Source: an uncultured bacterium
Lineage (GTDB): Bacteria > Fidelibacterota > Marinisomatia > Marinisomatales > UBA1611
Reading direction: 5' to 3'
DNA length: 16,715 nucleotides
Assembly: GCA_938092125.1 (NCBI GenBank)
Contig: CALKMQ010000042.1
Location: 1 to 16,715, forward strand
Position 1 is the stretch's first letter. Each line of letters opens with the position of its first letter. Shown here in pieces: positions 1 to 8,379 of the stretch. Made by a program: the position numbers and the translations under genes. Under the pieces are notes generated by a model. It worked only from the letters and a program-made list of their open reading frames with translations, did not search any database and was not told the DNA's origin.

Positions 1-744
1 CATTTTCCCAGATAATAAATCTTTTGATATTACATTAACTCTTTTGCTTTCATTTACTAATGGTATTTTTTGAAGATATTCTGATTTGTATTCCAACTGA
101 ATTCGATCATTATAATTGTGAGTTATTTCTTTTAATTGTAATATTATTTGAACTACCTCTTTATCAATATCATTGCTGCTGATTAAGGATCCGTAACCAA
201 TATAATTAATCATGAGGCCTAACGATTTTGAAATTCTTTTAAAGTTTTTTTCAGAAATGTTGTCACTAATATTATTAATAATTTGTTTAGCAAGGTCTAA
301 ATTGTCAGACAAATCATTTTCAAAAGCTTTTATAAATGATTTTTTATCGAACTTTAACAAAGCGTACACATGCTTTTTGTCAACGAAATTCTCTGGTTTG
401 GAAAAATATTTAGAGGCTCTTAAAATTCTATTTTCAAGAATGGCATCCTTATACATACTAAAATCTAAATTTGAAGACTCAGCAATGCTCTTCAGATGAT
501 ATAAAAAGTCATCTTCAATCATTTTTTTCATCTGGTTGTAGACTAACTCATTCAAGCTTGAAGCTTCTTTTTTTTCAACTTTATAAACACTGTAAACATA
601 GACACTATCATGTTGATGGTTCTCTACCCATCCAGGCTTAATGACTTTTGAAGGCGACGGTATTACAGGGGAAGGCTTAGATGTGCAACTGATAATAAAT
701 ATTAATAAAACGATCGAAAAAATATGAATGATAAACCTCATCAT
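1..744 (-). CDS. Lipoprotein, possibly LPP20-like (C-terminus outside window)
   Basis: This reading frame is open from the ATG at 744 down to base 1 (248 codons, no stop), so the 3' end lies beyond the window. The N-terminus is a lipoprotein signal: a short basic/hydrophobic segment ending in FIISC, with the lipid-modified cysteine near residue 20. After the signal come a Pro/Ser linker, then KPGWVENH and a stretch rich in Tyr and Val, helices, and VYALLKFDKK. That pattern loosely recalls LPP20-type lipoproteins (P-x-W, then a helical segment, then a 'yaLv' strand), but I hold this weakly. The start overlaps the stop of the preceding gene as ATGATGA, so either ATG (744 or 741) would be translationally coupled. 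It is the last visible gene of the minus-strand envelope run. Confidence 0.7.
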   Translation of the reverse strand, partial: MMRFIIHIFSIVLLIFIISCTSKPSPVIPSPSKVIKPGWVENHQHDSVYVYSVYKVEKKEASSLNELVYNQMKKMIEDDFLYHLKSIAESSNLDFSMYKDAILENRILRASKYFSKPENFVDKKHVYALLKFDKKSFIKAFENDLSDNLDLAKQIINNISDNISEKNFKRISKSLGLMINYIGYGSLISSNDIDKEVVQIILQLKEITHNYNDRIQLEYKSEYLQKIPLVNESKRVNVISKDLLSGKM

Positions 745-1253
745 AATGAATTGACATGATTTATCAAGTCAAGAATTCCAGTTTCAGAAAAATCTGTTTT
801 GAAACTTAAAGTCGCATCGCCTTTTTTAAGAACAATTATATGAGGCATACTTTTTATATTAAAAATACTTGCTGCAATTTTATACTCATCAATTAAAACT
901 GGTACAGTCCAAATATGCTTTTGAACCATCGATAACAAAACTAAATCATTATCATAATCACTAATTAAAAAGTATTCAACCCTTGAATTTTGAATACTAG
1001 CCCTAATATTTTGTATCTCTGAAATTATTTTTTGAGATTCAAAATTTTTATGATTGATAAATAAAAGAACTAAATTTTTTTGAATAACTTCATTTTTTAA
1101 ATGTACGTGTTTAGCTGTTCCAAGTTTTTTCAACGATATCGTTTTAATACGTTCGGTTAAATATTCATGCTCAGGTAAAGTAATTGCAAAAGAAAAGCTG
1201 GAAAAACTAACAATCAAAGTAATTGCTATATAAAAATATTTATATGTAATCAT
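741..1253 (-). CDS. Exported thioredoxin-fold protein lacking cysteine
   Basis: I place the start at 1253 rather than at an in-frame ATG at 1292. The 1253 start begins a clean signal peptide (MITYKYFYIA then a hydrophobic core, cleavage after SFA at about residue 23) and cuts the overlap with the upstream gene to 14 bp. The mature part (about 147 residues) reads as a thioredoxin/redoxin fold: a strand NLVLLFINH where the active-site loop should begin, a helix, a central strand VEYFLISD, then IKSMPHIIVLKKGD with the typical cis-proline near residue 137. No cysteine occurs anywhere in the protein, so no CXXC or peroxidatic Cys is present and thiol-disulfide exchange is not possible in the usual way. 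It probably acts as a periplasmic binding or structural module. The fold assignment is inference from the strand order and MPH motif. Confidence 0.75.
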   Translation of the reverse strand: MITYKYFYIAITLIVSFSSFSFAITLPEHEYLTERIKTISLKKLGTAKHVHLKNEVIQKNLVLLFINHKNFESQKIISEIQNIRASIQNSRVEYFLISDYDNDLVLLSMVQKHIWTVPVLIDEYKIAASIFNIKSMPHIIVLKKGDATLSFKTDFSETGILDLINHVNSL

Positions 1254-2202
1254 AGTTTGCAAGTATTTCCCTAAAAGCATTGAATTGTTCATAAGTCATG
1301 TCAAACTCATACAAATACTTACCTTTAAAATATACCCTTATTCTATTTGCATCAAAAAAACTTAATATTAACTCTGTATCAACAGAATCATCGGATTTTT
1401 CTTGGTTAGCAAACCTTGACTCAACTAATTCTTTATTTGATTTATTTACGTCGATAATTATTCTCTTATTATTATCAGATAATAGTTCTATTTTGCTATA
1501 ATTCATCCATTGAGGGTCGTGATAGTCTGATCCACTTTTGTCAATGTACGTTGATTTCATTCTAAACTCTCTATCTCCATCTTTATTCATTATCATATAT
1601 AACTCAATTCCAAAAGATACAGTATGAGCCACTTGACATAAAGTTGAACGTAAAGTTCTAAAATAGGTCTCTCCAGTCTTTTTATCGTAAATAGATTCTA
1701 CATTAGTTCTTATTGAGTCAACCATTTGCGATGCTCTTTGTTGCTTACGCTCATTTATTTTTTTTAATCTTAACTGCTCTTTTTTAATATTCAATTGTTT
1801 CTTATTTGCTAAATTATATTTATTCTCAACTTTTTGCCGATCCCAATCTGGGTATTCCTCTGATAAAAGAATCAAAAGGTTCATACATTCTTCAAATTGA
1901 CCAGAATCAAAATAAGTATGTGCCTGAGAATAAAGTGCTCCAGGCAATTGAGAAAGACTATCCATTTTAGTTCGCATAATTGATAGTTCTTTTTCGAGTA
2001 TTTTAATTTTTTCTAATCTGCTCTTTAGATTCTTGTTTTCACTTTTAATATTTGTTATTACTGATTCTAAATCATCTACTTCATCTTGAAGATAACTTAC
2101 GTGACTTTTTAAGTCATCTTTTTGGCAAGCAGTAAAAAAAACCAAAACTAATGCGATTGAAAGGACCCAAAAAAGATTTATAGTTTTAATGATTTTTTTC
2201 AT
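1240..2202 (-). CDS. Coiled-coil lipoprotein with a TPR-like segment
   Basis: Function not recognised. The 320-residue product begins with a clear lipoprotein signal (hydrophobic segment, lipobox FFTAC, Cys26). Residues about 30-85 form a long heptad-like coiled coil rich in Leu, Lys and Glu. Residues about 88-125 look like one or two TPR helices (ALYSQAHTYFDSGQFEECM, then EEYPDW), as in periplasmic assembly proteins such as the YbgF/CpoB type, though here the order is coiled coil, TPR, then a very basic helix (about 130-160). The last 155 residues look beta-rich (GIELYMIM, RIIIDVN, RVYFKGKYLYEFDM) and resemble no domain I know. It starts 6 bp after the upstream barrel-like gene, with no evident Shine-Dalgarno sequence. 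A membrane-anchored scaffold role is plausible but unproven. Confidence 0.8.
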   Translation of the reverse strand: MKKIIKTINLFWVLSIALVLVFFTACQKDDLKSHVSYLQDEVDDLESVITNIKSENKNLKSRLEKIKILEKELSIMRTKMDSLSQLPGALYSQAHTYFDSGQFEECMNLLILLSEEYPDWDRQKVENKYNLANKKQLNIKKEQLRLKKINERKQQRASQMVDSIRTNVESIYDKKTGETYFRTLRSTLCQVAHTVSFGIELYMIMNKDGDREFRMKSTYIDKSGSDYHDPQWMNYSKIELLSDNNKRIIIDVNKSNKELVESRFANQEKSDDSVDTELILSFFDANRIRVYFKGKYLYEFDMTYEQFNAFREILANYDYI

Positions 2203-2208
2203 AAATAA

Positions 2209-3165
2209 TTATAAAAAATCAAGACCCAATCCAACATAAAGAGAACCCCAATATGATGTATCACCATTATTGAACTTCATCGTATTAAATCTGCTTGACA
2301 TTGAAAGAGAGCATGGTAAAGAGCCTAAAATCAAATTCACATTATAGCCGGCTATTAGTCCTGAACCATGGTCGTAATTTTGAGATCCTACAACGAACTC
2401 TTTTACAAGGTTTTTTCCTCCAATTTTGATTATTTTTGATAGATCAACGTTAATGATTACGCCACTTCCATTACCGTAATAACTATCTAAGGTATCAACA
2501 GAAGATGCAAAAGAATATTTACTTGTTTCGTAACCGATACTTGTTAAAAAAGGGCCTATTTTTAAACCAAAAGGGAAACGAATATTAAAAGAGGATTCAG
2601 TATAGGATGTTAAACTTGAAAGTTTCGATCCTTTTATTATTGTTTTCCCTAGACCACCTCCAATTCTTAATCCGGAAAGAAGGCTTCTCCTTGATCTTGA
2701 ATTTTTAATTTTTTGACTTTTGTCATTACTATAAATTTTATCTATGTTGCTTTTTTTAATGGAAAGATTATCTACAGCCTGAATTATTTGAGGATTTTCG
2801 ACTTCGTTATTACCTTTAATAAAATCCTTTTGTTTCATTAATTCGTTTTTATCGATTACGATATCTTCAACTTTGACAAAGAATGACAATAAAGTATCAA
2901 TATTATTATTTATATACGTTTCAAAGCCTGCTTGTCTCCCTCCCCAATCAAAACCATCTTTTAACTGTTCATCTTTGATGCCGAGAGAGTCTAGCTTTTC
3001 AACCAAAATATTATAAGCGAAACTATCAAAAGCATCTGTTGTTTTTAAACCGATTTTTTGTTTTAGAGTCTCAATTTTTTCAGTTTTATCGTCTTCAAGA
3101 CCTTCACACAAAATAACAGCAAAGAAGATTAAGATAAAAGCGAAATATCTACAAGTCATCGTCAT
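2209..3165 (-). CDS. Exported protein, candidate outer-membrane beta-barrel
   Basis: The 318-residue product has an N-terminal signal peptide (about residues 1-22, hydrophobic core FAFILIFFAVIL). Residues about 25-165 are charged and helical. From about 165 to the end the chain alternates polar and apolar residues with many Gly, Ser and Tyr (GLRIGGGLGK, FNIRFPFGLKIGPF, SGLIAGYNVNLILG) and ends YVGLGLDFL, which resembles the C-terminal beta-signal of outer-membrane barrels (aromatic near the last position, Gly repeats). About eight strands would fit. The first ATG overlaps the end of the symporter gene by 17 bp; a second ATG two codons later is equally possible (ATGACGATGAC). No known family recognised; the barrel call is inference. 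The segment with several Arg and Lys before the barrel (about 150-160) may be a linker. Confidence 0.75.
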   Translation of the reverse strand: MTMTCRYFAFILIFFAVILCEGLEDDKTEKIETLKQKIGLKTTDAFDSFAYNILVEKLDSLGIKDEQLKDGFDWGGRQAGFETYINNNIDTLLSFFVKVEDIVIDKNELMKQKDFIKGNNEVENPQIIQAVDNLSIKKSNIDKIYSNDKSQKIKNSRSRRSLLSGLRIGGGLGKTIIKGSKLSSLTSYTESSFNIRFPFGLKIGPFLTSIGYETSKYSFASSVDTLDSYYGNGSGVIINVDLSKIIKIGGKNLVKEFVVGSQNYDHGSGLIAGYNVNLILGSLPCSLSMSSRFNTMKFNNGDTSYWGSLYVGLGLDFL

Positions 3166-4720
3166 TAAAAAACTGTAATAGTACTTTTTTGGGAGGTGGA
3201 TCAGTGAAAAGACTTACAACTATCAATGCAAAAATAGACAATCCGGCTGCTGGATATGTTAGCTCTTGTAAAAAAGGATGAAGGTTTTTAAACCCGCTCC
3301 AATGTGGTAACAAATATGTCCATATAATTGTAATACTAGAACCCGTTAAAATAGAAATGACAGCACCCTCTTTTGTGGCTCTTTTCCAAAGAAAAGCAGC
3401 TAATAATGCAGGGGTAAGAGAGGCTCCATATATATTGTAAGCCGTAAAAGCAGCGTTAAGCACTGTTTTAAATTGGCTTACTAAAAGAAACGCTATAAGG
3501 CCTAAAAATAGAACAAGCATCCGACTAACAAAGATGACTTTTTTTTCAGTTGCATTTTTATTAATATATTTTTGGTAAACATCTCTAGTCAAGTTCGTAG
3601 CTGGAATTAATAAAAACGAATCAGCTGTAGAAACAATAATTGCCATCATCGTAGAAACTAAGATTAAACCAATTATTAGTGGCAAACCTCCATGTATTGC
3701 TATAGCTGGAATGACTGATTCACTTCCAGACTGCCTAGCTGAGAGCAATTCATCTTCTGACGGGGACAGTCCTAATATTTCAGCATTTCTGACGACCACT
3801 CCTTGTTCATTTTGAACAATGTCAGGCATTATACCTTGCTCAGCTGCAACACTCCCTGTTAGTCCGAGAAAAGAGATACTTGATTCTAAAATCACAACAC
3901 CAACAACCCAGAAAAAGACTGCTTTTTTTGCAGAACCACCATCTTTTGCACTAAAAATTCTTTGATACATATTTGCGTCCCCCATTAAAAGAAGCATTGT
4001 GGGAACAAAAAAACTTAGTGCAATTATAGGACCAGAAATATCGCCAGTACGTTCAGCTGACCAATTGCCAAACATACTCCACTTACCTGCCTGATCAGCA
4101 ATTTGTATCATTTCTTCAATGCCACCAATATTTATTAACATAAATACTAGTGCAGCTAGAACACCAATCGTAATCAAAACCCCATTTATAACATCGGTGT
4201 AAACAACGGAAAACATACCTGCTAGAACAGTGTAAGAGATTGCAAATACCGCTGTAATAATAATCCCGATTTCTAGCGAGATCATGCCATTTGAAACCAT
4301 TTCTAAGACCTTACCGCCACCTCTAAATTGATACGATACAATAGTTGTGTAAGCAATAACCGTAATTATTGTCGCTAATAATGCAGCAAATCGTCCATAG
4401 CGAATCTCAAAAATATCAGGAACAGTTATTTTACCAAAGTTTCTAATTCTTTTAGCTATGAAGTAAATGAGCGTTATACCTAGCCACGCGCCAGCACTTG
4501 ACCAAAGAGCAGCTGGCCCATTACGGTACCCTAGCCCAGCACCACTAAACAACGATCCACTTCCCATCCAAGTTGCAAGTAAAGTGCCTACTAGGATATA
4601 CCAAGGTAGCACTCTTCCAGCGACCATGAAATCTTCGCTATTTTTTACCATTTTGGTTTTATAAATACCAACACCGACTAAAGCAAAAAGATAGATAGAA
4701 ATAGAGACAGTATATATCAT
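3149..4720 (-). CDS. Sodium:solute symporter (SSS family)
   Basis: A 523-residue inner-membrane transporter of the SSS (PutP/SGLT) family, which couples solute uptake to the sodium gradient. The N-terminus is a membrane helix followed by the family hallmark region: SEDFMVAGRVLPWY, then LATWMGSGSLFSGAG, where the first unwound helix and sodium site lie. About 13 hydrophobic segments are visible, with ISTADSFLLIPATNLTRDVYQ (about residues 355-375) matching the conserved 'STADS' segment that contributes Ser and Thr to the Na2 site. A soluble loop of about 50 residues (roughly 285-330) sits outside the membrane. Length is normal. The substrate cannot be told from the sequence; proline, pantothenate, sugar and other carboxylate carriers share this pattern. 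It heads the minus-strand run and its stop overlaps the next gene by 17 bp, so it is probably co-transcribed with the envelope proteins. Confidence 0.93.
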   Translation of the reverse strand: MIYTVSISIYLFALVGVGIYKTKMVKNSEDFMVAGRVLPWYILVGTLLATWMGSGSLFSGAGLGYRNGPAALWSSAGAWLGITLIYFIAKRIRNFGKITVPDIFEIRYGRFAALLATIITVIAYTTIVSYQFRGGGKVLEMVSNGMISLEIGIIITAVFAISYTVLAGMFSVVYTDVINGVLITIGVLAALVFMLINIGGIEEMIQIADQAGKWSMFGNWSAERTGDISGPIIALSFFVPTMLLLMGDANMYQRIFSAKDGGSAKKAVFFWVVGVVILESSISFLGLTGSVAAEQGIMPDIVQNEQGVVVRNAEILGLSPSEDELLSARQSGSESVIPAIAIHGGLPLIIGLILVSTMMAIIVSTADSFLLIPATNLTRDVYQKYINKNATEKKVIFVSRMLVLFLGLIAFLLVSQFKTVLNAAFTAYNIYGASLTPALLAAFLWKRATKEGAVISILTGSSITIIWTYLLPHWSGFKNLHPFLQELTYPAAGLSIFALIVVSLFTDPPPKKVLLQFFNDDDL

Positions 4721-4786
4721 TATATTAAAATATATCTGCTTCTAATCTCTAAATACAGAACTATTTATTTAAATATTTAATATAAA

Positions 4787-4815
4787 TTAACTTTAATATG
4801 CGTATCAGATATAAA
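4787..4815 (+). promoter_or_regulatory. Candidate sigma70-type promoter for the YyaL-like gene
   Basis: TTAACT (4787-4792, four of six matches to TTGACA) is followed after exactly 17 bp by TATAAA (4810-4815, five of six matches to TATAAT). Transcription would start near 4822, leaving a very short leader before the ATG at 4830. The surrounding 4721-4829 region separates two divergent genes, so it must hold at least one promoter each way. It is so AT-rich that chance matches are likely, and I could not pick a convincing box for the minus-strand operon. Confidence 0.35.
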
Positions 4816-4829
4816 AGAAATTATTTATC

Positions 4830-6980
4830 ATGATTAAAAACCCAAATTACCTATTATTATTTCTTTTAATTATAGTAGGGTGTTCGAAAAAAAATGAAAG
4901 AGATGGTAAAATGAACAGACTAGGAAACTCTCAAAGTCCCTATTTACTTCAACACAAAAATAACCCTGTTGATTGGTACCCTTGGAGTGAAGATGCTTTT
5001 GATAAGGCAAAAAAACAGAACAAACCGATTTTTCTATCTATTGGATATTCAACTTGTCACTGGTGTCATGTTATGGAACATGAATCTTTTGAAGATAAAG
5101 AAGTAGCTAAGCTGATGAACGATAATTTTATTTCAATCAAAGTCGACCGTGAAGAAATGCCAGAAATTGACCACCTGTACATGTCAGTTTGTCAAGCTAT
5201 GACTGGCAGAGGCGGATGGCCATTGACAATTGTAATGACACCGGATAAAGAACCTTTTTTCGCAGGAACCTACTTCCCTAAAAAAAGTAACCACAGCCAG
5301 CCTGGTATGATGGAACTCATTCCATCTTTAATGAATGCTTGGGAGAATAAACAAGATGATATAAAGAAAACAATTGAACAAGTAAATGACTATTTGATAA
5401 AGTCAAATAATTACTCAGCCAGTGAGCAGATAAATGAAGAAACAATTAAAAATGCATATGTGAACTTTAGTAAAACATATGATAATGAGTTTGGCGGTTT
5501 CGGCGACTCACCAAAGTTTCCCTCTCCTCACAACATCATTTTTTTACTTCGCTATTATAAAACTTATGGTGATTTAAATGCAAAAAATATGGCCATTGAA
5601 ACATTAAAGCAGATGAGAGCTGGAGGAATATATGATCATATTGGCTATGGTTTCCATCGCTACGCTACTGACAAACGCTGGTTTCTACCTCACTTTGAAA
5701 AAATGCTCTATGACCAAGCCATGATTTCCATGGCATATTTAGAAGCATATGAAGCAACAAAAGATAAAACACTAGCAAAAACCACTGAACAAATTTTTAC
5801 ATATGTAGTTCGAGATATGATGAAAAAAAACGGAGGGTTTTATTCAGCTGAAGATGCAGACAGCGAAGGTGAAGAAGGAAAGTTTTACATTTGGACGGAA
5901 AAAGAAATAAACCATGTGCTGGGCAAAGAAAAAGGTGAGATTTTTCAAAAAGTATATGGAATAAGAAGAGAAGGGAATTTTATTGATGAAGCATCGGGTC
6001 ACGCAATGCCTGAGAACATACCTTTTTTAAAGTTAAGTTTATCTGCATTTGCAAAATTAGAGAACCTCGATATAAATGAATTATCTAAATCAATTGATGA
6101 AAGTAGAAATCTTTTATTTATTGAAAGAGAAAAAAGAATTCACCCTCTAAAAGATGATAAGATATTAACAGATTGGAATGGGCTAATGATTGCTGCAATG
6201 GCAAAAGGCGGAAAAATTTTAAAAAAGCCTGTTTACATAGATGCTGCTATTAAATCTGCTGATTTCATTATTCAAAATCTGAGAGATAATGATGGGAAAC
6301 TCAAAAAAAGATTTAGAAATAATCAGGCTGGATTACAACCACATATAGATGACTATGCATTTTTTATTTGGGGTATTCTAGAACTATACGAAGCAACATT
6401 CGAAACACGCTTTCTAACTTCTGCTTTAGAATTATCAGAAATCATGATTAATGATTTTTATGATGATGAAGATGATGGGTTTTTTATTGGCCCAAATTAC
6501 GGGGAGAAACTAATTATTAGAGCTAAAGATAGCTATGATGGAGCTATTCCTTCAGGCAATGCGGTTGCAGCAATGAATTGTATTAAATTAAGTAAGTACA
6601 CTGGTGATTTGAAGTGGGAAAAAATAGCGTTCAAAACATTCAAAGCTTTTTCAAACAAAATTAACAAAGCTCCCTCAGCTCATGCATCTATGTTAAGCTC
6701 ATTTATGTTCGCGACAAAAGACCCAAAAGAAATAGTCATTGTTGGCAAAGAGCTGAATGGAGAAGTAATTGATAGAATTAAACAGCTTCAAAGTATTTAC
6801 AACCCCCATGCTATCTATATCTTTAAATCATCAAATGGTGACTCTGACCTGGATACTATTGCACCATGGACTAAAACACACCATGCAATTAACAACAAAA
6901 CAACTTACTATGTTTGTGAGAATTTTTCCTGCAAAATGCCAACAACTGAAATCAAAACAGCTTTGAATTATCTTGATTAA
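4830..6980 (+). CDS. YyaL/SPATA20 (DUF255) thioredoxin-domain protein, lipoprotein form
   Basis: A 716-residue member of the DUF255 family: an N-terminal thioredoxin-like domain joined to a long alpha/alpha-barrel resembling glycoside hydrolases and N-acylglucosamine epimerases. The family signature is complete: SPYLLQHKNNPVDWYPW (about 36-52), the redox motif STCHWCHVMEHESF with Cys76 and Cys79, VDREEMPEID, GRGGWPLTIVMTPD and FFAGTYFP. The barrel has LTDWNGLMIAA and SYDGAIPSGNA as usual. Unlike the commonly cytoplasmic homologues, this one begins with a lipoprotein signal (hydrophobic core, lipobox IVGC, Cys18), so it is probably membrane-anchored and faces the periplasm. The usual family N-terminus corresponds to the internal MNRLGNSQSPY at Met28, which would give a cytoplasmic form if used. 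The biochemical activity of this family is not settled. The gene is divergent from the envelope operon, whose redoxin lacks cysteine. Confidence 0.93.
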   Translation: MIKNPNYLLLFLLIIVGCSKKNERDGKMNRLGNSQSPYLLQHKNNPVDWYPWSEDAFDKAKKQNKPIFLSIGYSTCHWCHVMEHESFEDKEVAKLMNDNFISIKVDREEMPEIDHLYMSVCQAMTGRGGWPLTIVMTPDKEPFFAGTYFPKKSNHSQPGMMELIPSLMNAWENKQDDIKKTIEQVNDYLIKSNNYSASEQINEETIKNAYVNFSKTYDNEFGGFGDSPKFPSPHNIIFLLRYYKTYGDLNAKNMAIETLKQMRAGGIYDHIGYGFHRYATDKRWFLPHFEKMLYDQAMISMAYLEAYEATKDKTLAKTTEQIFTYVVRDMMKKNGGFYSAEDADSEGEEGKFYIWTEKEINHVLGKEKGEIFQKVYGIRREGNFIDEASGHAMPENIPFLKLSLSAFAKLENLDINELSKSIDESRNLLFIEREKRIHPLKDDKILTDWNGLMIAAMAKGGKILKKPVYIDAAIKSADFIIQNLRDNDGKLKKRFRNNQAGLQPHIDDYAFFIWGILELYEATFETRFLTSALELSEIMINDFYDDEDDGFFIGPNYGEKLIIRAKDSYDGAIPSGNAVAAMNCIKLSKYTGDLKWEKIAFKTFKAFSNKINKAPSAHASMLSSFMFATKDPKEIVIVGKELNGEVIDRIKQLQSIYNPHAIYIFKSSNGDSDLDTIAPWTKTHHAINNKTTYYVCENFSCKMPTTEIKTALNYLD

Positions 6981-6991
6981 TTATCTTGAAT
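6966..6991. repeat. 13-bp tandem duplication over a stop codon
   Basis: AATTATCTTGATT (6966-6978) is followed directly by AATTATCTTGAAT (6979-6991), 12 of 13 identical. The YyaL-like gene's TAA stop (6978-6980) lies at the join. It looks like a small slippage duplication without obvious function. Confidence 0.6.
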
Positions 6992-7038
6992 ATATTTTTT
7001 CAAATTTTGATTTTTAGTGATACATTGCGAGTCAGCAT

Positions 7039-8331
7039 ATGAAAAATCTAGCACTACATTGGAAAATCATTATCGGATTAGTTTTAGGGCTAATATATGG
7101 TGTAATAAGCGCATCTAATGGTTGGAGTACATTTACTACCAATTGGATTGCCCCTTTTGGCACAATATTTATTAATTTGCTAAAACTCATAGCAGTTCCA
7201 TTAGTATTTGCTTCTTTAGTTTTAGGTGTAGCCTCACTATCAGATACTAAAAAACTATCGAGAATAGGTGGAAAAACAATTTTAATATATCTATCTACTA
7301 CATTGATATCTGTCATAATTGGACTTTTTCTTGTGAATTCTTTAAAACCTGGGAACCAAATTCCAGAACAGATGAAAATTGAACTCCAAGATACTTATAA
7401 AAAGAATCTGGAATCAAAAACAGATAATGCTGAAAGGGTAAAAAAAAGAGGACCTTTAAAACCCCTTGTTGACATGGTCCCAAATAATATTGTTTTTTCA
7501 GCATCAAATAATAGAAATATGCTTCAGATAGTTTTCGTTGCAATTTTAGTAGGCATCGGACTAATTCAAATACCGAAGAATAAATCAAAAGAGTTTATAG
7601 GGTTTTTTGAAGGTCTAAACGAAGTAGTTCTTAAAGTAATTGATATAATTATGCTTATGGCACCCGTAGGCGTTTTTGCACTTATTGCCCAAACAATTAA
7701 TAAGGTAGTTGGCGATAATATCAGCCAGGTAATAGAACTCATGAGTGCATTGGGATTCTATATGTTCACCTTAACATTAGGTCTCTTTTTACATGTTATT
7801 ATTACTTATTTGTCGCTGCTAAAAATTTATTCTAGAATGCCCATAGAAAAATTTTTTAAAGGCATCGCACCTGCTCAATTATTAGCATTTTCTACAAGCT
7901 CTAGTGGAGCGACATTGCCGATAACCATGGAAAGATGCGAAGAAGAGCTCGGCGTATCTGAGGAGGTGTCTTCTTTTGTGTTGCCTCTTGGCGCAACTAT
8001 AAACATGGATGGAACAGCACAGTATCAAGCTGTAGCAGCAGTATTTATTTCTCAAGCACTAGGTATGGATTTATCATTAACAGATCAGATCACGATTGTT
8101 TTGACAACAGTTTTAGCCTCAATTGGAACAGCAGCGGTACCAGCAGCAGGTATTATTATGTTAATTATTATATTAGAATCAGTAGGAGTTCCAAGTGCTG
8201 GTGTTGCTCTTATTCTAGGCGTAGATAGAATTTTAGATATGATTAGAACTACCGTAAATGTAACCGGAGATGCAGCTGTTGCAGTTTCAGTAGCAAGTAG
8301 CGAAAAACAATTAAAATCATATAGTAAATAA
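7039..8331 (+). CDS. Dicarboxylate/amino acid:cation symporter (DAACS/SDF, GltP-like)
   Basis: A 430-residue inner-membrane transporter that takes up glutamate/aspartate or C4-dicarboxylates with sodium or protons. The transport core is fully recognisable: the serine-rich reentrant hairpin FSTSSSGATLP (about 284-294), the NMDGT cation-site motif (322-326), the second hairpin around SIGTAAVPAAG (361-371), and DRILDMIRTTVNVTGD (396-411) in the last helix. Asp400 and Arg403 align with the residues that bind the substrate amino group and side-chain carboxylate in the archaeal aspartate transporter GltPh, which favours an acidic substrate. An extra hydrophilic stretch (about 104-145, rich in Lys and Glu) lies between the first helices. 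The gene follows the YyaL-like gene after 58 bp with no clear terminator, so it may share its transcript. Confidence 0.94.
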   Translation: MKNLALHWKIIIGLVLGLIYGVISASNGWSTFTTNWIAPFGTIFINLLKLIAVPLVFASLVLGVASLSDTKKLSRIGGKTILIYLSTTLISVIIGLFLVNSLKPGNQIPEQMKIELQDTYKKNLESKTDNAERVKKRGPLKPLVDMVPNNIVFSASNNRNMLQIVFVAILVGIGLIQIPKNKSKEFIGFFEGLNEVVLKVIDIIMLMAPVGVFALIAQTINKVVGDNISQVIELMSALGFYMFTLTLGLFLHVIITYLSLLKIYSRMPIEKFFKGIAPAQLLAFSTSSSGATLPITMERCEEELGVSEEVSSFVLPLGATINMDGTAQYQAVAAVFISQALGMDLSLTDQITIVLTTVLASIGTAAVPAAGIIMLIIILESVGVPSAGVALILGVDRILDMIRTTVNVTGDAAVAVSVASSEKQLKSYSK

Positions 8332-8366
8332 TGTTTTTTATGAAGCATAAAGGGAATAATTTCTAG

Positions 8367-8372
8367 GATAAT
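8367..8372 (+). promoter_or_regulatory. Candidate -10 box for the structured RNA
   Basis: GATAAT lies 8 bp before the first bases of the terminal stem of the RNA (about 8380), the distance expected between a -10 element and a start site. The -35 region is weak: TGAAGC at 8341-8346 is poorly matched and three bases too far. Support comes mainly from its position. Confidence 0.35.
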
Positions 8373-8379
8373 TAAAAAA

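Noticed and set aside
1254..1292. Upstream ATG for the redoxin-like gene, adding 13 residues
   Set aside because: It puts a hydrophilic stretch before the signal peptide and deepens the overlap with the preceding gene.
4721..4829. AT-rich palindromes in the divergent spacer as operator sites
   Set aside because: Almost any AT-only stretch gives such matches here; no distinct symmetric motif with G or C at conserved positions is seen.
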